DNA of 64,000 nucleotides from Lasioglossum baleicum (GCF_051020765.1 NC_134939.1:14811203-14875202); one strand, 5' to 3'; counted from the first letter of the stretch, positions 34,101 to 47,191 are shown. The notes: a model not told the origin generated them from the sequence alone. Program-made: numbers and translations.

Positions 34101-35416
34101 GCGGATCTTAATGCAAAATAAATAAACATTTGCATTGTTTGTTGGACACAGGAACCAAATAAAAATTGTATTCTTCTTGTAATGATCCTATTAAGCTGAA
34201 ACTAATATATTGATGTCCTGAAATATTTTTAACACATGTCCACTACTTTAAATTGTACGTACCCATTTTTGTCATAAATGCATAAAATCCGCAGTCTAGT
34301 CATCAATTATGACGCTAACGCGACCGGTACGCGACGAACGAGGATCCCGTGCAATAAAAGGTTGCAAACGAGCAAGGTTCTACTGTACTTCGCTTTATTT
34401 TGAACGATTGGTTGCTTATTGCTACGCTGTGCAACTTACCACAGCAGTTTTTTCTGAACAGGCTCCGACAGCTTCTTGATGTTGATGCCAACAGAGTCAG
34501 TGAACGCTCCGCCAAACCCTAAGATCTTCTGATATTGTTGCGACTTATCCACGTTCAAGGTAAGCGGGGGTATTAGTGACGTTGGGCATTGGCCAAATTG
34601 TTTTTCCGAGAAGTTCAATCGTTGGCCATCCTTCGACGAGACATACCAGTAGAAGCTGCCGTTCACCGGCACTTTTGGATCTTGTTCCGGCGTCTCGTCG
34701 CAATAGGTTGCATTGCAAACGCACACAATCTTACCGTTGCCATAACTTTTAGGCACGCACCCGTCCGACTGACCTATGATTCATAGCATATTCATAAACA
34801 TCAACCATTCGCGTTTGTGCCCTCCCTATTGTGTACTGCGTACATTAGGGTGGCTCTTATTTTCAACATCTAGGTATTGAACAATCAGCCAAGTTCTCGC
34901 ACTACCTCCTTTTACACGAAACAACTTAGCCGTTTTTTAGAGGCTTATAACTCGGCACTGGAGGCAGATGGAGACATGTAATTTCGTACACTTGTTAAAT
35001 GCTATCATGTCTCAATATCGACTAAACATTAATCTTCCAACATTAGTAGGTTCCGAGATATAGGACCTCAAAAATCGCTTTACAGTAATATGAGGCTGTC
35101 GATTTCCTATTTGAAAATGTATAATTTACAGATTGGCTCGACAGATTGCAATTTTCTGAAAAATTGAAACTTTCACTCGACTATGACAAGTACGAGCTTT
35201 AATTGTCATGGAAATATATTCTTTTCAGAATTCCGGTGAAAATTGATAGTGACATTTGTATTTACACTCTGGTTTCTTTATTTTTTTGTGTTGAAAAATG
35301 AGACTTGAGGTATGCTGTCAATCAATAGAGCTGTCTATCCCATGAATGAATAAAAATTAGCTGTACATACCTTCGGTCAAGAGGAAGAAGCCAAGGAACA
35401 GCACAGCCTTCCACAT
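31175..35416 (-). CDS. GBA1: Lysosomal acid glucosylceramidase (glucocerebrosidase, GH30; 509 aa, 7 coding exons)
   Basis: Minus-strand exons in order: 35371-35416, 34440-34773, 33396-33658, 32602-33033, 31873-31949, 31360-31634, 31175-31277. Phases join into 509 codons plus TGA, similar to the ~500-residue mature enzyme of mammals. A hydrophobic N-terminus (MWKAVLFLGFFLL) acts as signal peptide. The mature start has the cysteine-rich CVPKS and VCVCNATYCD pattern. Landmarks follow in order: GFGGAFTDS, APAWMKTN, VSTGNEP with acid/base E251, LLLDDQR, LMTEACLG with nucleophile E355, GWIDWNLAL, GGPNW, VDSPIIV, FYKQPMFY and HFSRFIPRGS. The E251-E355 spacing (104) matches the family. It hydrolyses glucosylceramide to glucose and ceramide in the lysosome. 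All catalytic motifs are intact. The exon 6 donor (CA before GTAATG) is weak but fixed by phase. Intron 4 contains nested transposons and intron 2 a MITE. An acceptor-like ATTACAG upstream of the ATG suggests a 5' UTR intron. Confidence 0.95.
32056..32583. mobile_element. Fold-back element in GBA1 intron 4, interrupted by a piggyBac-like MITE
   Basis: About 82-bp arms: the left at 32286-32367 (CGAGCAAATTTTGGGCTGG, TTCGAAAGAGGA) pairs with the right at about 32490-32570 (CCAGCCCAAAATTTGCTCG). The inverted similarity continues outward across the MITE: GATTTTTCGG at 32059-32068 corresponds to the segment just right of the right arm. The MITE at 32073-32281 therefore landed inside the left arm. 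Confidence 0.7.
32073..32281. mobile_element. piggyBac-like MITE (209 bp) in GBA1 intron 4
   Basis: TTAA on both sides (32069-32072 and 32282-32285). Terminal inverted repeats are CCTTTAACTACCCGCGC on the left and GCGCGGGTAGTTAAAGG on the right, continuing into GGTGTA/TACACC. An inner palindrome, GAGCACGAGA and AAACTAGCGGG with their complements, gives a long cruciform. No coding capacity. Confidence 0.88.
34098..34298 (-). mobile_element. GACTGCGGAT-family MITE (~200 bp) in GBA1 intron 2
   Basis: The right end reads TGCATAAAATCCGCAGTCTAG and the left end TCTGCGGATCTTAATGCAAA. The internal words GTCCACTACTTTAAA and TAAGCTGAAACTAATA are the reverse complement of those in the 561 and 1499 copies. 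It is one of the best-preserved copies in the window. Confidence 0.85.
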
Positions 35417-36266
35417 AGTTCACCGTTCTTAAGCGGCACCTGTAATCACGAATGTGCGAGTTACGGTGGCAGTCGGGTGTGCACGCACTCAATTTATATC
35501 GAATTATATCACGAGGGTGGCTAGCAAGCTCCGCCTCGAAACATATTCGTCATCGTCGTCGATAACGTAAGGCGTATGATACTACCAACTTCTTATCGAT
35601 GACGCTAGTTATTTTAATCTATCTTTGCTTTACATTATTTGGGGTCGATGGTGTGTAAATGGTGCTAATTATCTTGGCTTTAATACTCCCCCTCCTCGAT
35701 TTTTCGGGAACCATTAGCGATCTAGAGCCGAGAAAAGTTTCTTCTAAACTTGTTGCTGTAGACATCGGACAAATTTCTTCGAGTCTCGCAAGATATCAAA
35801 AACTTTTGCTGCGAAACCCGGGTAAGTCAGAATTAAGTCTGCGCGGAACTTCAACGAATACAATTTTAACCCTTTGAACTTGGAACTATTTTAACACGAA
35901 AACCAAACACTTTTTCTGACCTAATGCAATACACTGAGGCATTACTCAAATGTTTCGCAATTTATTAAATACAAAGTTTAATAATGTCAAAAATATTTTA
36001 AATAACGATTTAAAGCCGTTTTTAGTGGTGCCTCAGAGTCAACACGAAGCTTCGACAAATACAAATTTTACTGGAAAGTAGTCTTGCTCGATTTTGTAGC
36101 GAGGGTTTCAATTGTATTCCACTGAATAAGTGAACTGCGTTTAGTTCAGTTGCCTCGTCCAATAATTTTAATGAGTTGAAAACATTCTATCGATATTTCG
36201 ATATTTTGAAATCCTCTTCCAATCGTTTCACTGTTTTATATTTGATCTACTCATTTTGGTTGTATG
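35417..36266. other. Upstream flank of GBA1; one orphan frame and one decayed MITE
   Basis: The GBA1 promoter should lie here. A plus-strand frame from 35659 begins with a signal-peptide-like run and is followed by a donor-like GGGTAAGTC (see findings). From 35866 a TTAACCCTTTGAACTTGG terminus with TTAA marks a decayed piggyBac-like MITE of the 62765 family, recognisable to about 36050 (GTGCCTCAGAGTC). No complete gene is supported. Confidence 0.45.
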
Positions 36267-36836
36267 TACACTATCGTCCACAAGTATCTCACCACTTTGC
36301 GGAATCGAATCTAGTAGTTTATATCAACGTTATAACTTAAATTACTTTGAAGTGGAATGAATATAAATGTATATGATTGACATAAAAGCATTACATGTTA
36401 GGGATTTGACCAGTAAATTGATGAAAGTTTTTAAATACTTCGTTCATCAATACATATGTATATCCACGTGATATCCACCTCGCTGGGCAATGGCGGCGTG
36501 GCGTTTACAACTCGAGGCAATCTAGCAACAAGCATTTTTAACGTTTATCCTTGGGAATAGTAAACGGATAAACTGGAGAGACACTTGCAACCACCAACTT
36601 AACTGTGTTCGCCGAGTTCGCTCGACCAGTTTTCGTTCAATTTTTTCTATTATCTTTTTATTCACAGTAATTGATGTTGTATATTATCTGTATTATTAAT
36701 TATTACTTTTATACGAGTGTATAAAAGGAATACTGTGGCAAAAGTTACATTGGGATGCCTTAATTTAAATATATTTTGTATACTTTCGATAAACTGAAGA
36801 TGGTCAAATACTGGTCAAATAATGGACGGTAGTGTA
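36267..36836. mobile_element. Degenerate Tc1-like element (~570 bp)
   Basis: Starts TACACTATCGTCCA and ends TGGACGGTAGTGTA. These are inverted copies of about 14 bp that begin and end with TA, as for Tc1/mariner elements. The interior has no preserved transposase frame. A GACTGCGGAT-family fragment (GAATCCGCAGTCCAG) abuts it at about 36843. Confidence 0.6.
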
Positions 36837-39100
36837 CATGCATAGAATCCGCAGTCCAGTGAAATATACATACACTTTAACTACTTTAACTCGACAAACC
36901 TGAAATACTAGAATTCGAAGACTTCAACTGAACCGGAACGTTTTTATGACATAAACTTATTTCATTATAACTTTGCAGTGTATTTTATTAGCGAACATTC
37001 ACGCAAACAGTTCGAGATCGTTTATGTATTGTATAAGGTATTATATCCACTTCATATCAATGTATTATATCAACTTCGTAGAAATGTTTAATTTTTGAGT
37101 TAAAATAGGTCCAAGTACAAATATTTAACTGTGAGATTTGCGACGCGATAAAGAGACAGCTCACTGTCTACAGATTTTCTGTTATATTGCATCGTATTTC
37201 TGGTAAACAGACAAACAAATACGACTCAAAATGATTATTCACGCAGCAGAGAATATTTACAGTGCAATCTAGGATCAGATATGAAATTTTAGATACGAAG
37301 AATTTAAGCTGACAGGGAGTCCCCTTGGCTGATTAGAATGCTCACTATATATATGTATGAGAGCCGAATTAACACTAGACTCGCACATTGACGTAAATGT
37401 TGTATGTCACACGAAATAGCTTTCTTTTTTGAAAATGGTGATTCCATTCAGAGAAATGCATAGAATTTAATTCCATGCAATTTTTTAGCAACGCCACGAT
37501 ACAATTGGCACGCGAGTGCAAGAGGTTAAACGACGTAATACGCGCAAACCTCACTTAAAAGGACCGCCTAAATATCTCTTCAAGTTATTGCGATGCAAAA
37601 AATATTTGCTACAAGAATATTTTTTCCGAAGGTAATTTTTGTATAATCTATAATTCTGTACAATCAAAATTCTTCATATAAAACTTCATATTTATCGCAA
37701 CTTTAACGTTAACGTGCCACGTCTTCCTTTTATCAAACTAACTCTTCATCTTTTGCAAGAATTATTTTCTTACCCGATGTCACAATTTCAGGGGGCGTCG
37801 CAATTTCAGTAGGTATAACTAAGGTCCACCCTATTACACACTGCAACCCTCCACAACAGTCTGCTCTTCACTCGATGGAACACAACGCGGCTAAACCACG
37901 TAGTTTCAATTGTACGGAGCACTATGATCCAATTCTACTGGTTTGTATTACTCGGCTAGGAGGTGACCCGTTATTCTCCACAGCACTAACTCGACTCTCC
38001 TATATATATATATGGATCTATTCCGCGATAACATTGTTCCTGGAATTAGTTAACCTTGCTTACAAATGAGACGACTAACAAAGCAAAATGAACCGAGGCA
38101 GCAGTGGATATATTGCTTTACGACTGATGTTTGAAAAAGGGTGGTTGCATTAAAAAAAGAAATGAAGGTGACCTTATATCTCTAAAAAAACTTGTTCCCG
38201 GGGTGGTCCCGTGAAAAAAAATTTTGCATTTTTTTATTCCTTACTCTCTATTTTTAACTCTTTGGAACTCTTTAACCTTTTTTTTTTTTTGAACCGGGAC
38301 GGTCAATGGACCGCCCCTCTACTTTCAAACTCGGTACCCGGAAATGCCGGCAAGGACCCGTGTCAACAATTCACTTGCCAATATTTTTTTTTCCCGGATT
38401 TGGCCACTTTTGTTCTTGGCTCTTACGTATCTTTCAACCTAGAAGATTTCTATTCCACATAATCTTTTTTGCGCTATTCGTATGAAATTGAACCTGTTCC
38501 CTCGTACAACATTTGAATTTTCAGCAATTTCTAGAGTACAGAAGAATTAAATAATTTAAAAACTGTTGCAAATAATGATGTGGCAATTTTGACTGACGCC
38601 TCAGAGTCGCCATTCGAATGCAAAGGGTTAAAAATGAAAACGCTCTTCTAATTTCAGGAACAAGAACAATTTGCGTATACATATTTCTTTATTCGTTTCA
38701 AGAGAGTCAGTTGACTTTTTCACAATGAAGATTAGTGTAGACACTTGGTAGGTTGTAAGAAAAATTTATTACCAAGTTTGATAAAAAAACTGTGTCACCC
38801 GCGTATGCAATCAACATGATAATCACAGTGTTAACAGAATTTTTAATGACGGTCGTATATCAATAAGAAGCTTCCAGATCTCTTTTTAGATAATAATCCA
38901 AGAATACGATGTATGTCGACCCAAGATTGATAATTGTCGTTGCTGTTAATAAGTTCGTTCACAGAACCTTAAATGATAATGTATCAAGAGGTCACTAAAC
39001 GATGCTCTGATAAATAACAGAGACTTATTGTTAGTAACGTACTCTCTTAATCTCGAGAGAAGTTAGTAGACCAAGGCACAAGACTATTTAAAAGATTATA
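36837..39100. other. Non-coding, repeat-rich region
   Basis: AT-rich DNA with several homopolymer runs. The right terminus of a piggyBac-like MITE is visible at 38590-38631 (TTCGAATGCAAAGGG followed by TTAA); its left end is not clear but may be near 38260 (TTAACTCTTTGGAACTC). No gene is seen. The short open frames at 37875 and 38211 look random. Confidence 0.45.
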
Positions 39101-39545
39101 TTAATGACAAATAAACAGACTGGTACGAATACAGAAGTTTTGCAATGCAAGCATATAATTTAATATACATGTACAATCAACCAGATTTACTCCGTATGAA
39201 ATACTCTTCGGAAGGAAACCATATCTAATATCTACCGAGTAACATAACTCACGAGCCGACACTAAATTATTTTTATGACGATTATGCAGTTAATTTGAAA
39301 CAAAAATTAAATCGTACAGAAAAAGTGGCAAGAGATAATTTAATACAATCCAAAACAAAATCAGAAACCTGTTACGATAATAAGATTATTTATTATTTCA
39401 CACAAATATAACATCGATGATTTAGTATAGTATATTTTCAATAAACAGAATACTCCTGAACTAAATAAAAAACTTACATCAAATTATAAAGATCCCTACG
39501 AAATAATAAAGGTTCACTCTAATAACACAGACAACCACAAATTTT
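39100..39545 (+). pseudogene. Decayed Ty3/gypsy-type integrase fragment
   Basis: In one frame from about 39186 the reading FTPYEILFGRKP matches the C-terminal integrase region of gypsy-type LTR retrotransposons. After a stop and frame change come NYFYDDYA, KLNRTEKVARDN and, near 39500, YKDPYEIIKV, which fit the family's order. Multiple stops and frameshifts show it is dead. No LTR pair, protease or reverse transcriptase was recognised nearby. It is assigned by motif order only; the flanking 39550-40000 may be further remnant. Confidence 0.65.
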
Positions 39546-40061
39546 AAAGAATAGGAAACTAATTGCATACTATATTATATTTAAAAAAAATTAAATTATT
39601 CTCAATCCATAGTAAGACTAACACTATTAATATTCCGCTTACTAACCACTACCTAGTCATCCTCTCAGAATGAAACCGTACTACGAAATATTCGAAATAA
39701 ATAACAATAATAACAATGTAGAATTCCGTTTGCTGCGGAAACATGGATTAAAGAAATTCTCATTAGCCGTGTCACTCATTCATTTAATAAACTACATTAA
39801 ATAGACATGTTTATCCATATTTAAAAATGAATATTTGCGCAAATCCATTCGGTGTACCTTAACTTTATATTAATTAACACCATTTATTTCAACAACAGCC
39901 ACAGCAATATGTAGTTATAATATATTCTATTGAATGCAGAATACGGAAAATTTCACGATCACTGAAATATCATAAATGTTCCGTCTATCATGCTACGCGG
40001 TTTTAATTACGAGTACATATGTATATGAATCTCGGAAAGGAAGTTCAGTAACAATCGCCAG

Positions 40062-40236
40062 CACGAACAACATATGTGCTGTTTACGGAGTTAGTGCGCT
40101 CTCATCTCATACCTGTGGGAAGTATGGTTTCAATGTTTTAAAGATGGGAATTTTTGTTTAAAAGACGAGGAACGTTCCGGGCGTCCTCCTTAGACAGACG
40201 AAGATATAAAATTAAAACAACAACCGCTCGAAAAAT
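40062..40236 (+). pseudogene. Mariner transposase N-terminal remnant
   Basis: One frame reads NNICAVYGVSALSSHTC. After a one-base frame change, WFQCFKDGNF and LKDEERSGRPP follow. This is the helix-turn-helix N-terminal region of mariner transposases. A TAG comes directly after GRPP, and no catalytic DDD portion follows. It is a dead fragment about 60 codons long. Confidence 0.8.
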
Positions 40237-43200
40237 GGTACGAACTTATGGGATGACCTAATCTAATATCAATGCGATTTAGTTTTACGGAACTCTTCAG
40301 TGTTTAAACAACGACGATAAGAATGTTTGATTTAGCTATTTGGCCGTGAGAGGAGAAACTCGCTTGACGTTCCTCCGCGTGAATTCGTTCACTGTTTTTT
40401 TCGAAGGGCGTTTACCTCGTTAATAAACACATTCATAATTTGCTCAGGGTACATTACGTATGTATACATATGTATAGTACCTTCCCCGGAATTATACGGT
40501 TCAGATAGAAGCGTACTGTTGACGGTATAATTTATGGGAGTTCTTCCCGACAGTATTATCTAAGGTAAACGCATCGCAAGTAGGGTTACTTCTTACTTTT
40601 CCGAAGCTACGACCTTTCGAACATTCGAAGAATTTGAAGGAACGCGAAGGGAACTTCTCACTCAATTGATTCGCAATCAATCTCAGTCAATTCTCGGTTC
40701 TGTGTGGTGACATAGATCGGAACATGACAGCAGGTAAACACGGACCGCGTGGTCGAAGGCGCAATAAAAAATAGCGTGTCGCTGAGACAATACTAACGCA
40801 ATACTCTGAAACTTCTTTATTTTCTACTTATATTTAATGAAATTTTACCCATACATTTGCGATATTTCTCTGATGAAAATGACACCAAACAAGATACAAT
40901 TTGACCCATATTTACTCTGTACATAACTTACAAATGATAAATTGTAATATATGATAATATATTTAACATATGCTATAATTATAAATATAGCATCGCATTG
41001 GTATTTTAAGGCGTTATTTATTTATGTTTATTTTAATGCGTAAAGAAGTTGAAAAATATTGTTACACTTACGTATAAGTATAGGTACTTACAAATTTTTC
41101 AGAATCTTCTATTCCTCCGTCGGATCAAGTGGACACTGCCATTTTCGCGAATACGTCGTATTAACGACGAAGCACAAAACATCACACTTCTACACAATCA
41201 CTGGACACTATTTACACACAAACGAGAAGAAGTTACTCCGACCACGGCCAAAATAGTACTGCGGTTGTCATCTCGGTTTTTTAAGGGTGGATTTAGGTGG
41301 GTAAATGTTGTGGTTGTTAATTGGACAGACGTGTGTCGGAAGGACTGTAGGTTGAGAAGTGGGGAAACTGTCACAGAAGTTCCCTTTGGTATTGTCTTCG
41401 GTCGTCAATGACGTAATTTATAAGGGTCGTCACTTTGATGGGTCCGTCGGACGTGTTGTCCATCTGTCGGGGTTGAAGATTCGCATGCACTTTTTGCTTG
41501 CTTCCTTTATAGTAGACCTGGGCGACGACGGTGGCCCGAAAAACACATGTTGCTACTACTCTGAGACTGTCTTACCGAGCAAGAGAAGGAAAGAAACCTA
41601 TACATATATATGTATCGCCTAATTCGCTGGAGGAACGGTGAGGTATGGTAACATTTTATAATTCTTATAACAATGGATATAAGGTATTCGTTCATATATT
41701 GCAAGTCAAATTTATGATCCGAATGGGCAGGTAATTAGACGATCACTTGGTACGGACCTAGCGACGGATGTCCCTTTTTGTCTCGAGACACGCACACGAT
41801 TATGTTTTGTCTCATCGACACGGTCGTGTGGACTGTAGTAGTAAATACGCTTTTGTCTATACGTATGAGTCCACACAATCAAATTTTGCAAAATCTTCGA
41901 TAACTAATTTTAACAACAATTTTCTTTGTTATAAGCGATTTTTACGGCAAGTTTTTCTTACAAATGTCCACCGATCCAGAGGTGTAGATTCACCCCTAGA
42001 ACGAATGACCATTACTTTTTATACACCCTGTACAACATCTCTATCGGTCGCAATGAGTAGTAAACTTTATTTTATTTCAATTAGATTCCTTCAATATGAC
42101 AAATAAATTGTTCGCTGACTCTGATTTTTACAAAATGATTTATGAAGGCGATAATTTGCATATATATATTCACAGATTATTTATTGCTATTGATTTATTC
42201 ATGTGCCAGACAATTTACTCGACCCGAAATAACATTGAACACTTCAGTTCACATAAACGATACATTAAATTTAAAAAATGTTTAATATTCGATAAAAATA
42301 CAAGGACAAGAAAGAGTCATAAATTCTATACATATACTATATGTACATATTCATGATTTTAAATTGCAGAGTGTACAGAATATTAATTTCACTCGCTTTA
42401 TCGGATTGTGAAACATAAAGAGACGGTCGCTACGCATATAGAACTACTGTGGGACTACATTTTTTAGATGTATTATTAACAAAAATCAATTTGTTTAGAC
42501 GGTTAAGAAGTAATCTAATTGGCGAAACTGAAGCTAGAAAATTTCAATGTATCACTATATGTACATTGTGCGAATTTTATACACTTACAAGAAAACTGAG
42601 TCGGTGACTTGAACGAAGATTGTAAGATCGATGAACCAAGATTTTATAAGATTTTTCAATTATATATTTTACTTTCTTCATCTTTGAATTACGTTTTACG
42701 GAAGTGTACACTTTGGCAGAGTAGTTGAGCGTTAGTGTCGTTACGTTCCTATTCTTACTCGTATGTAAACTAACACCATCAATAAAATGTACAATTTCTA
42801 AAGTGTTTTTAACATACTCGATATAAAACAGGATCGAACAAATTCTATTTGTACAGATGATCTCTTGATATTCTTCTGCTTAAATCATTCACGCGTGAAG
42901 TCGCAGTACACATTCAGAGTTCTTAGATCATCACTTATAATGCGTGCCTAATTGTAAATCTTAGAACTAAATAGCCACTTTCAAGGTACCAGATATTTAG
43001 CTGATATCCGAAAGCATTCGCCTGTGCGCGATTTCAATGGTGATTTATTTGGATAACAGCTATTTATCTATTTTATACTAAATTGAAAGAAATTCGGAAA
43101 GAACAAGAAACCTATTGCAATATTCTACTAAATTTTAACAGTTTGACAGTAAAACTACTCCTTTTTATAATATCTTAAATGTAAACGCTTTGGTTCAGAT

Positions 43201-43651
43201 TAAATGCACGAATACAATACATAACACTGCCTGCCATTGAATATTACGAAATATAAACATTTTAATTATGGTCCGTTTTTCGAAAGAAGATACCTGATGT
43301 CACAATGGTTGTCTATCCCACTCCTATTACTTCAGATTTATAACGTAGATATTTTCTTTCTAAAAATAGATCATAAATATTATTCTCAAATGATAGCTAC
43401 GGGCTAAAATTTTCACACAACCATGGTTTAACAAGTAATCTACTTTGAATGATTACGTACGGACATTAAGCGTAATTTTTTTATTGTCAGTTAATATTAT
43501 TAGTATTATTAAATCAATAAGTCTAAATATAAAAATAATGTAGCATATTTAAAACATTTAAATATATATCTACATATATATAATTAAAATAGGATACATA
43601 AATATTAATAACCATTTAAATAAATTGTGTTATACATTGAAATAAAAGCTT
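40237..43651. other. Intergenic region left of golgin-45
   Basis: AT-rich with some mixed-composition stretches (41100-41640) in which several overlapping short frames occur on both strands. None shows a recognisable domain. The dispersed repeat at 41765-42030 is described separately. The 3' UTR of the minus-strand golgin-45 gene should lie in the right part. Confidence 0.45.
41765..42030 (+). repeat. Dispersed repeat (family of 2013-2305 and 54662-54925)
   Basis: Starts TGTCTCGAGACACGCACACG, contains GTCGTGTGGACTGTAGTAGT and AGGTGTAGATTCACCCCTAG, and ends ATACACCCTGTACAAC. No coding frame is conserved with the other two copies. Confidence 0.7.
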
Positions 43652-46221
43652 TTAAATTTGTTTGATTTCACCACTGCAATGAGGACAACAAGTTATATTT
43701 GAATCATTTCGTGGAAGAAATATTTGGCCACCAAGTGCAACAGCAGCACCCATCACTGCGCTACAAGCTACATCTTGCCTTCCAGACATAAGCAACTTTG
43801 GACTCATCAGTAGCTATAAATAAATATACGAAACAGAATAGAAAAAAGTTGACAAAAGAATTAATCGTAGATAATGTACATACATGACTTGGATGGAAAA
43901 GTAAGGAAAAACTTACTTTCTCTGCAGTCTTTTCTGCAAGTGTTTTCATGTCTAAGCCTGTTATATTAATTTCTCTTTGTAAATGAACGTTTTCCACGCC
44001 ACTTAAGAACTGAACTTTTAAAATTTCTGCTAACTGACAGCATCCTTGTGCTAAATCAATAATATTTGTACTTGGTAACTCGTGCCTTTTAGATGAAGCA
44101 GCACCGACGGGATCGAAATTTTCACGAAGAATACTGAGCGTCCTAAAATAGATAAACATAAGTATTTTACAAATTCGAGAACCCGAATGTGCTCGGGAGT
44201 CGAAATTTTCGGAAACCCGACTTATCTCGATCCGTTCCGACCATGAGGTATCCGTTATTTTTAGATAAATAAATGAAAAAATGTATACAATACAATACAA
44301 TATATGTATGTTGCATATTCATACCTATACGTTTTAAGGGATATGTCGCGAATGTGATTACGATCTTCTAGAAGCCTCTTTGTTACTTCTTGGAGATCTG
44401 TTGTTCTTTGACAGAGAGCTGCTTTCCATTTTGCAAGTTCCTCCACCATTAAGCTATAAAAATTTTAAAACTATAGCTAAGTTGCTGTATTATCGATATT
44501 AACAAGGTCTGTATTATAAGTAGAATGCTATGAAAATATTCCACATCTGTTTCTTGAATAATTTTCCTTTACCTACTGGCAAAGAATTTACTTCTCCAAA
44601 CTTCACATTGTCCAGCCAACCATTCAGTCTGTTCCTGATGAGTAGTAAGGTGTTGAGCGGAATCTAAAAGGGCGCTAGCAAGTTGTAATTTATCTTCTGT
44701 TAGCAAATGAACCTTCGTTTCAAGATCTTCACCTACAGCAGCCACTAATAAGTTCTTCAACTCTCCATTTACCTAATTAAATAAATTATAATGTATGTTT
44801 CAATTCACCTCTTTTTGCTTTGCATATACAATTTACATTTTTGTGAATGTGTTAAACATTTTACTTTTAAAATAGTGCACGTGAAAGAAATGTTTCATCA
44901 CTAGACTGCAAATGTTTATAGAATTTGTAATTTTTGTAGACGAATTTTAAGAGAGAAACTCGAATCCAATAAAATCTTATTTTCTGTGGTAGTAGCCTTT
45001 TTAGACCTCAAATAAATTAAAATCGTAATAATTTCTATTGTATCTTATATCCTAGCATTTTTCGAAAATTTTCAAAAGTCATAATTGCATAAAGATCCGC
45101 AATCATCACATCGTGATACTATTGACTATGTAATTTAGAGTAAACTCTAACTTCAATAGTTTCTTATAATTTTAAAATAAATATAGACTTTATATTATAG
45201 GTTGTTAACTTGATCAGAATATTTTTGATTAGAATATTATTTGATTTAATTCGATGTTGTATATACCTAAAACATTTTACCAATACCTGTGCTTGAAATT
45301 TCAATTGATTTTCTAGTTGACTATTTTCTTCTTTGAGTTTCTTTATTTCTGTTTCATACGCTTTTTTCTCCTTTAGCCATTCGCTTTCTACAGGTTTATC
45401 ATCCATTGATTTGATTAGCTCGCTAGCTGGAACTTCTATTTCATGAATCTTCATTGCAGTTAAAGAAACTGCCATGTTCATGTTTAAATTGCTTCTTTGG
45501 AATTTTTTACTCTTTTTGTCATATGGAATGATTGGATTAACCGCAGCTTTGTAAGGTTCGTAAGGAACAAATTTTGGTTCCTTGGATTTTAGCGAATTTA
45601 AAATATGTTTCTCATCTTTAACGTTGGAAATATGTTTCGGTACTAAATTTATGATTGGACCATTTGGTGTAACTGGCGGAATGGAACTTAATTGTTTCAA
45701 ATTTGTTGGACGATAAATCAAAGCGTCACCAAGACGACATTTTGTTTGCTTCACCTCAGATTTATCCACTGTCACATTTTCCATACCGTCACCTTGCGTA
45801 CGTCCAGCACAACGCATTGCTTGTACATCTTGAATAATATAATTAGAAAATATTAATATATAATATATACTAACATTTTTCGTAACGTCTATAATATTAT
45901 ACATAATAAATAATAAATGTTTGTCCAAAATGTGTTGTAATGCTTTCGTACCATTGACATTATCAGGAAACTATGAATATATTACTGTTCATTATAACAT
46001 CGATAATATTTCTTTTGCAGTCAACTTTGAATAAAAACGTTACAAACATTTTTAGTGTCATTTCTTCTAAATATATGTAACGTTTTACTTACAACTGTTT
46101 AATACTAATACATTTATATTGAACACAGATGTTTACAAAAGTGGGTCGTAAAACAATATGCAGTCTAACCTTGTGTTTTAATTTGTGCTTCGTCCTTCGA
46201 AGAATTTAAAGCAGTTGCCAT
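43652..46221 (-). CDS. BLZF1: Golgin-45 (BLZF1-type coiled-coil Golgi matrix protein; 436 aa, 6 coding exons)
   Basis: Minus-strand exons in order: 46170-46221, 45287-45828, 44573-44772, 44325-44453, 43917-44142, 43652-43813. Phases join into 436 codons plus TAA, close to the ~400 aa of vertebrate golgin-45. The N-terminal ~150 residues are polar. A charged coiled coil starts near 163 (KEKKAYETEIKKLKEEN) and continues through exon 3. Family words are NGELKNLLVAAVGEDL, QCEVWRSKFFAS, LMVEELAKWKAAL and a C-terminal cysteine cluster, CCPHCSGEI. In mammals this C-terminal tail binds the GRASP55 PDZ region, and the protein supports medial-Golgi structure with Rab2. That role is inferred here from the conserved ends. 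Intron 2 carries a MITE (44902-45104), and a GC-rich repeat fragment lies in intron 4 (about 44170-44250). Confidence 0.9.
44902..45104. mobile_element. Diverged GACTGCGGAT-family MITE in golgin-45 intron 2
   Basis: The left end is TAGACTGCAAATGTTTATAG and the right end TGCATAAAGATCCGCAATCA. The length, about 203 bp, equals that of the family. The interior is considerably diverged from the other copies. Confidence 0.7.
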
Positions 46222-47142
46222 TTTGTGTCGTATTGGTTATGTGTACTTACTTTTAATTGTATTCCTTGCAAGAATAAAATCAAAAATTATATACTATTTC
46301 TTGAGCATTATTACTTGAAATCATCTGGTGCAAGTAACCCAACATGACTGACAATCACTGACAATGTTGTAACGTCAGTAGTGGGGGAGAAGAATATGGA
46401 ATTCAGTTATTCGTACATATTTGCATAAAATTGAGTAAAAGTGACAGCGAAATAAAATAAACGGAACATTATTTGTTGTTTCGCTTTTTAAAATCGTTTT
46501 TGTTAAATGAGAAACATGAACCGCCTATTTACAGAAATGAGAAATGACATATCACATCGCTTGTTTCAAATTTGCTCTTTTTCGCTCCTATTTCCATTTG
46601 TGATACTGCAGCTCTGCTGTAGGTTTATGCTGGTTTATGATTGGTGGAACATATATTAGTTACATTCCAACAGTCGGAATAAATTTTGTATCGAATTTGG
46701 AGACGTTACAACCATGTTACAACATTTGTTAGATAACAAATGCGTCACGAGGTACGTAAAGTATATTATAATTGATTTATTTTTTTGTAGACGCAAATTT
46801 CATTGTAAAAGTCTAGCATTTCATATAACATCATACATTTTATGCAAGATCGAGTCAATTTTATACGATAAACTACGTTACGATAAATAAACGATAAGTA
46901 AACGATAAAATACGTTAGTATTGCGTGACCTATCTGGAATATTGGTTCTTAAAATATTCGAACTTGATTTATTTTAAACGGATTACGAGAAGAATAACAA
47001 TATTTTATCAGTTTACAATCTTTTGTCATTGCTTCAGTCTACAATTTGGATTTTGCGCCATTCTAAATTCGTGTCATGAGAGCCATCTATGTGTAATATG
47101 ATGAACCATGTATTAAGATTAGTTTACAATATGCACATAGGT
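46222..47142. other. Upstream region of golgin-45
   Basis: No gene seen. The golgin-45 promoter and 5' UTR should be immediately right of 46221. There is a gradual change from AT-rich to mixed composition toward the tomosyn exon. Confidence 0.45.
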
Positions 47143-47191
47143 TCATGTGGTAACGCAACTTACGCAACAGTACAATATCATAAATTTTAAA

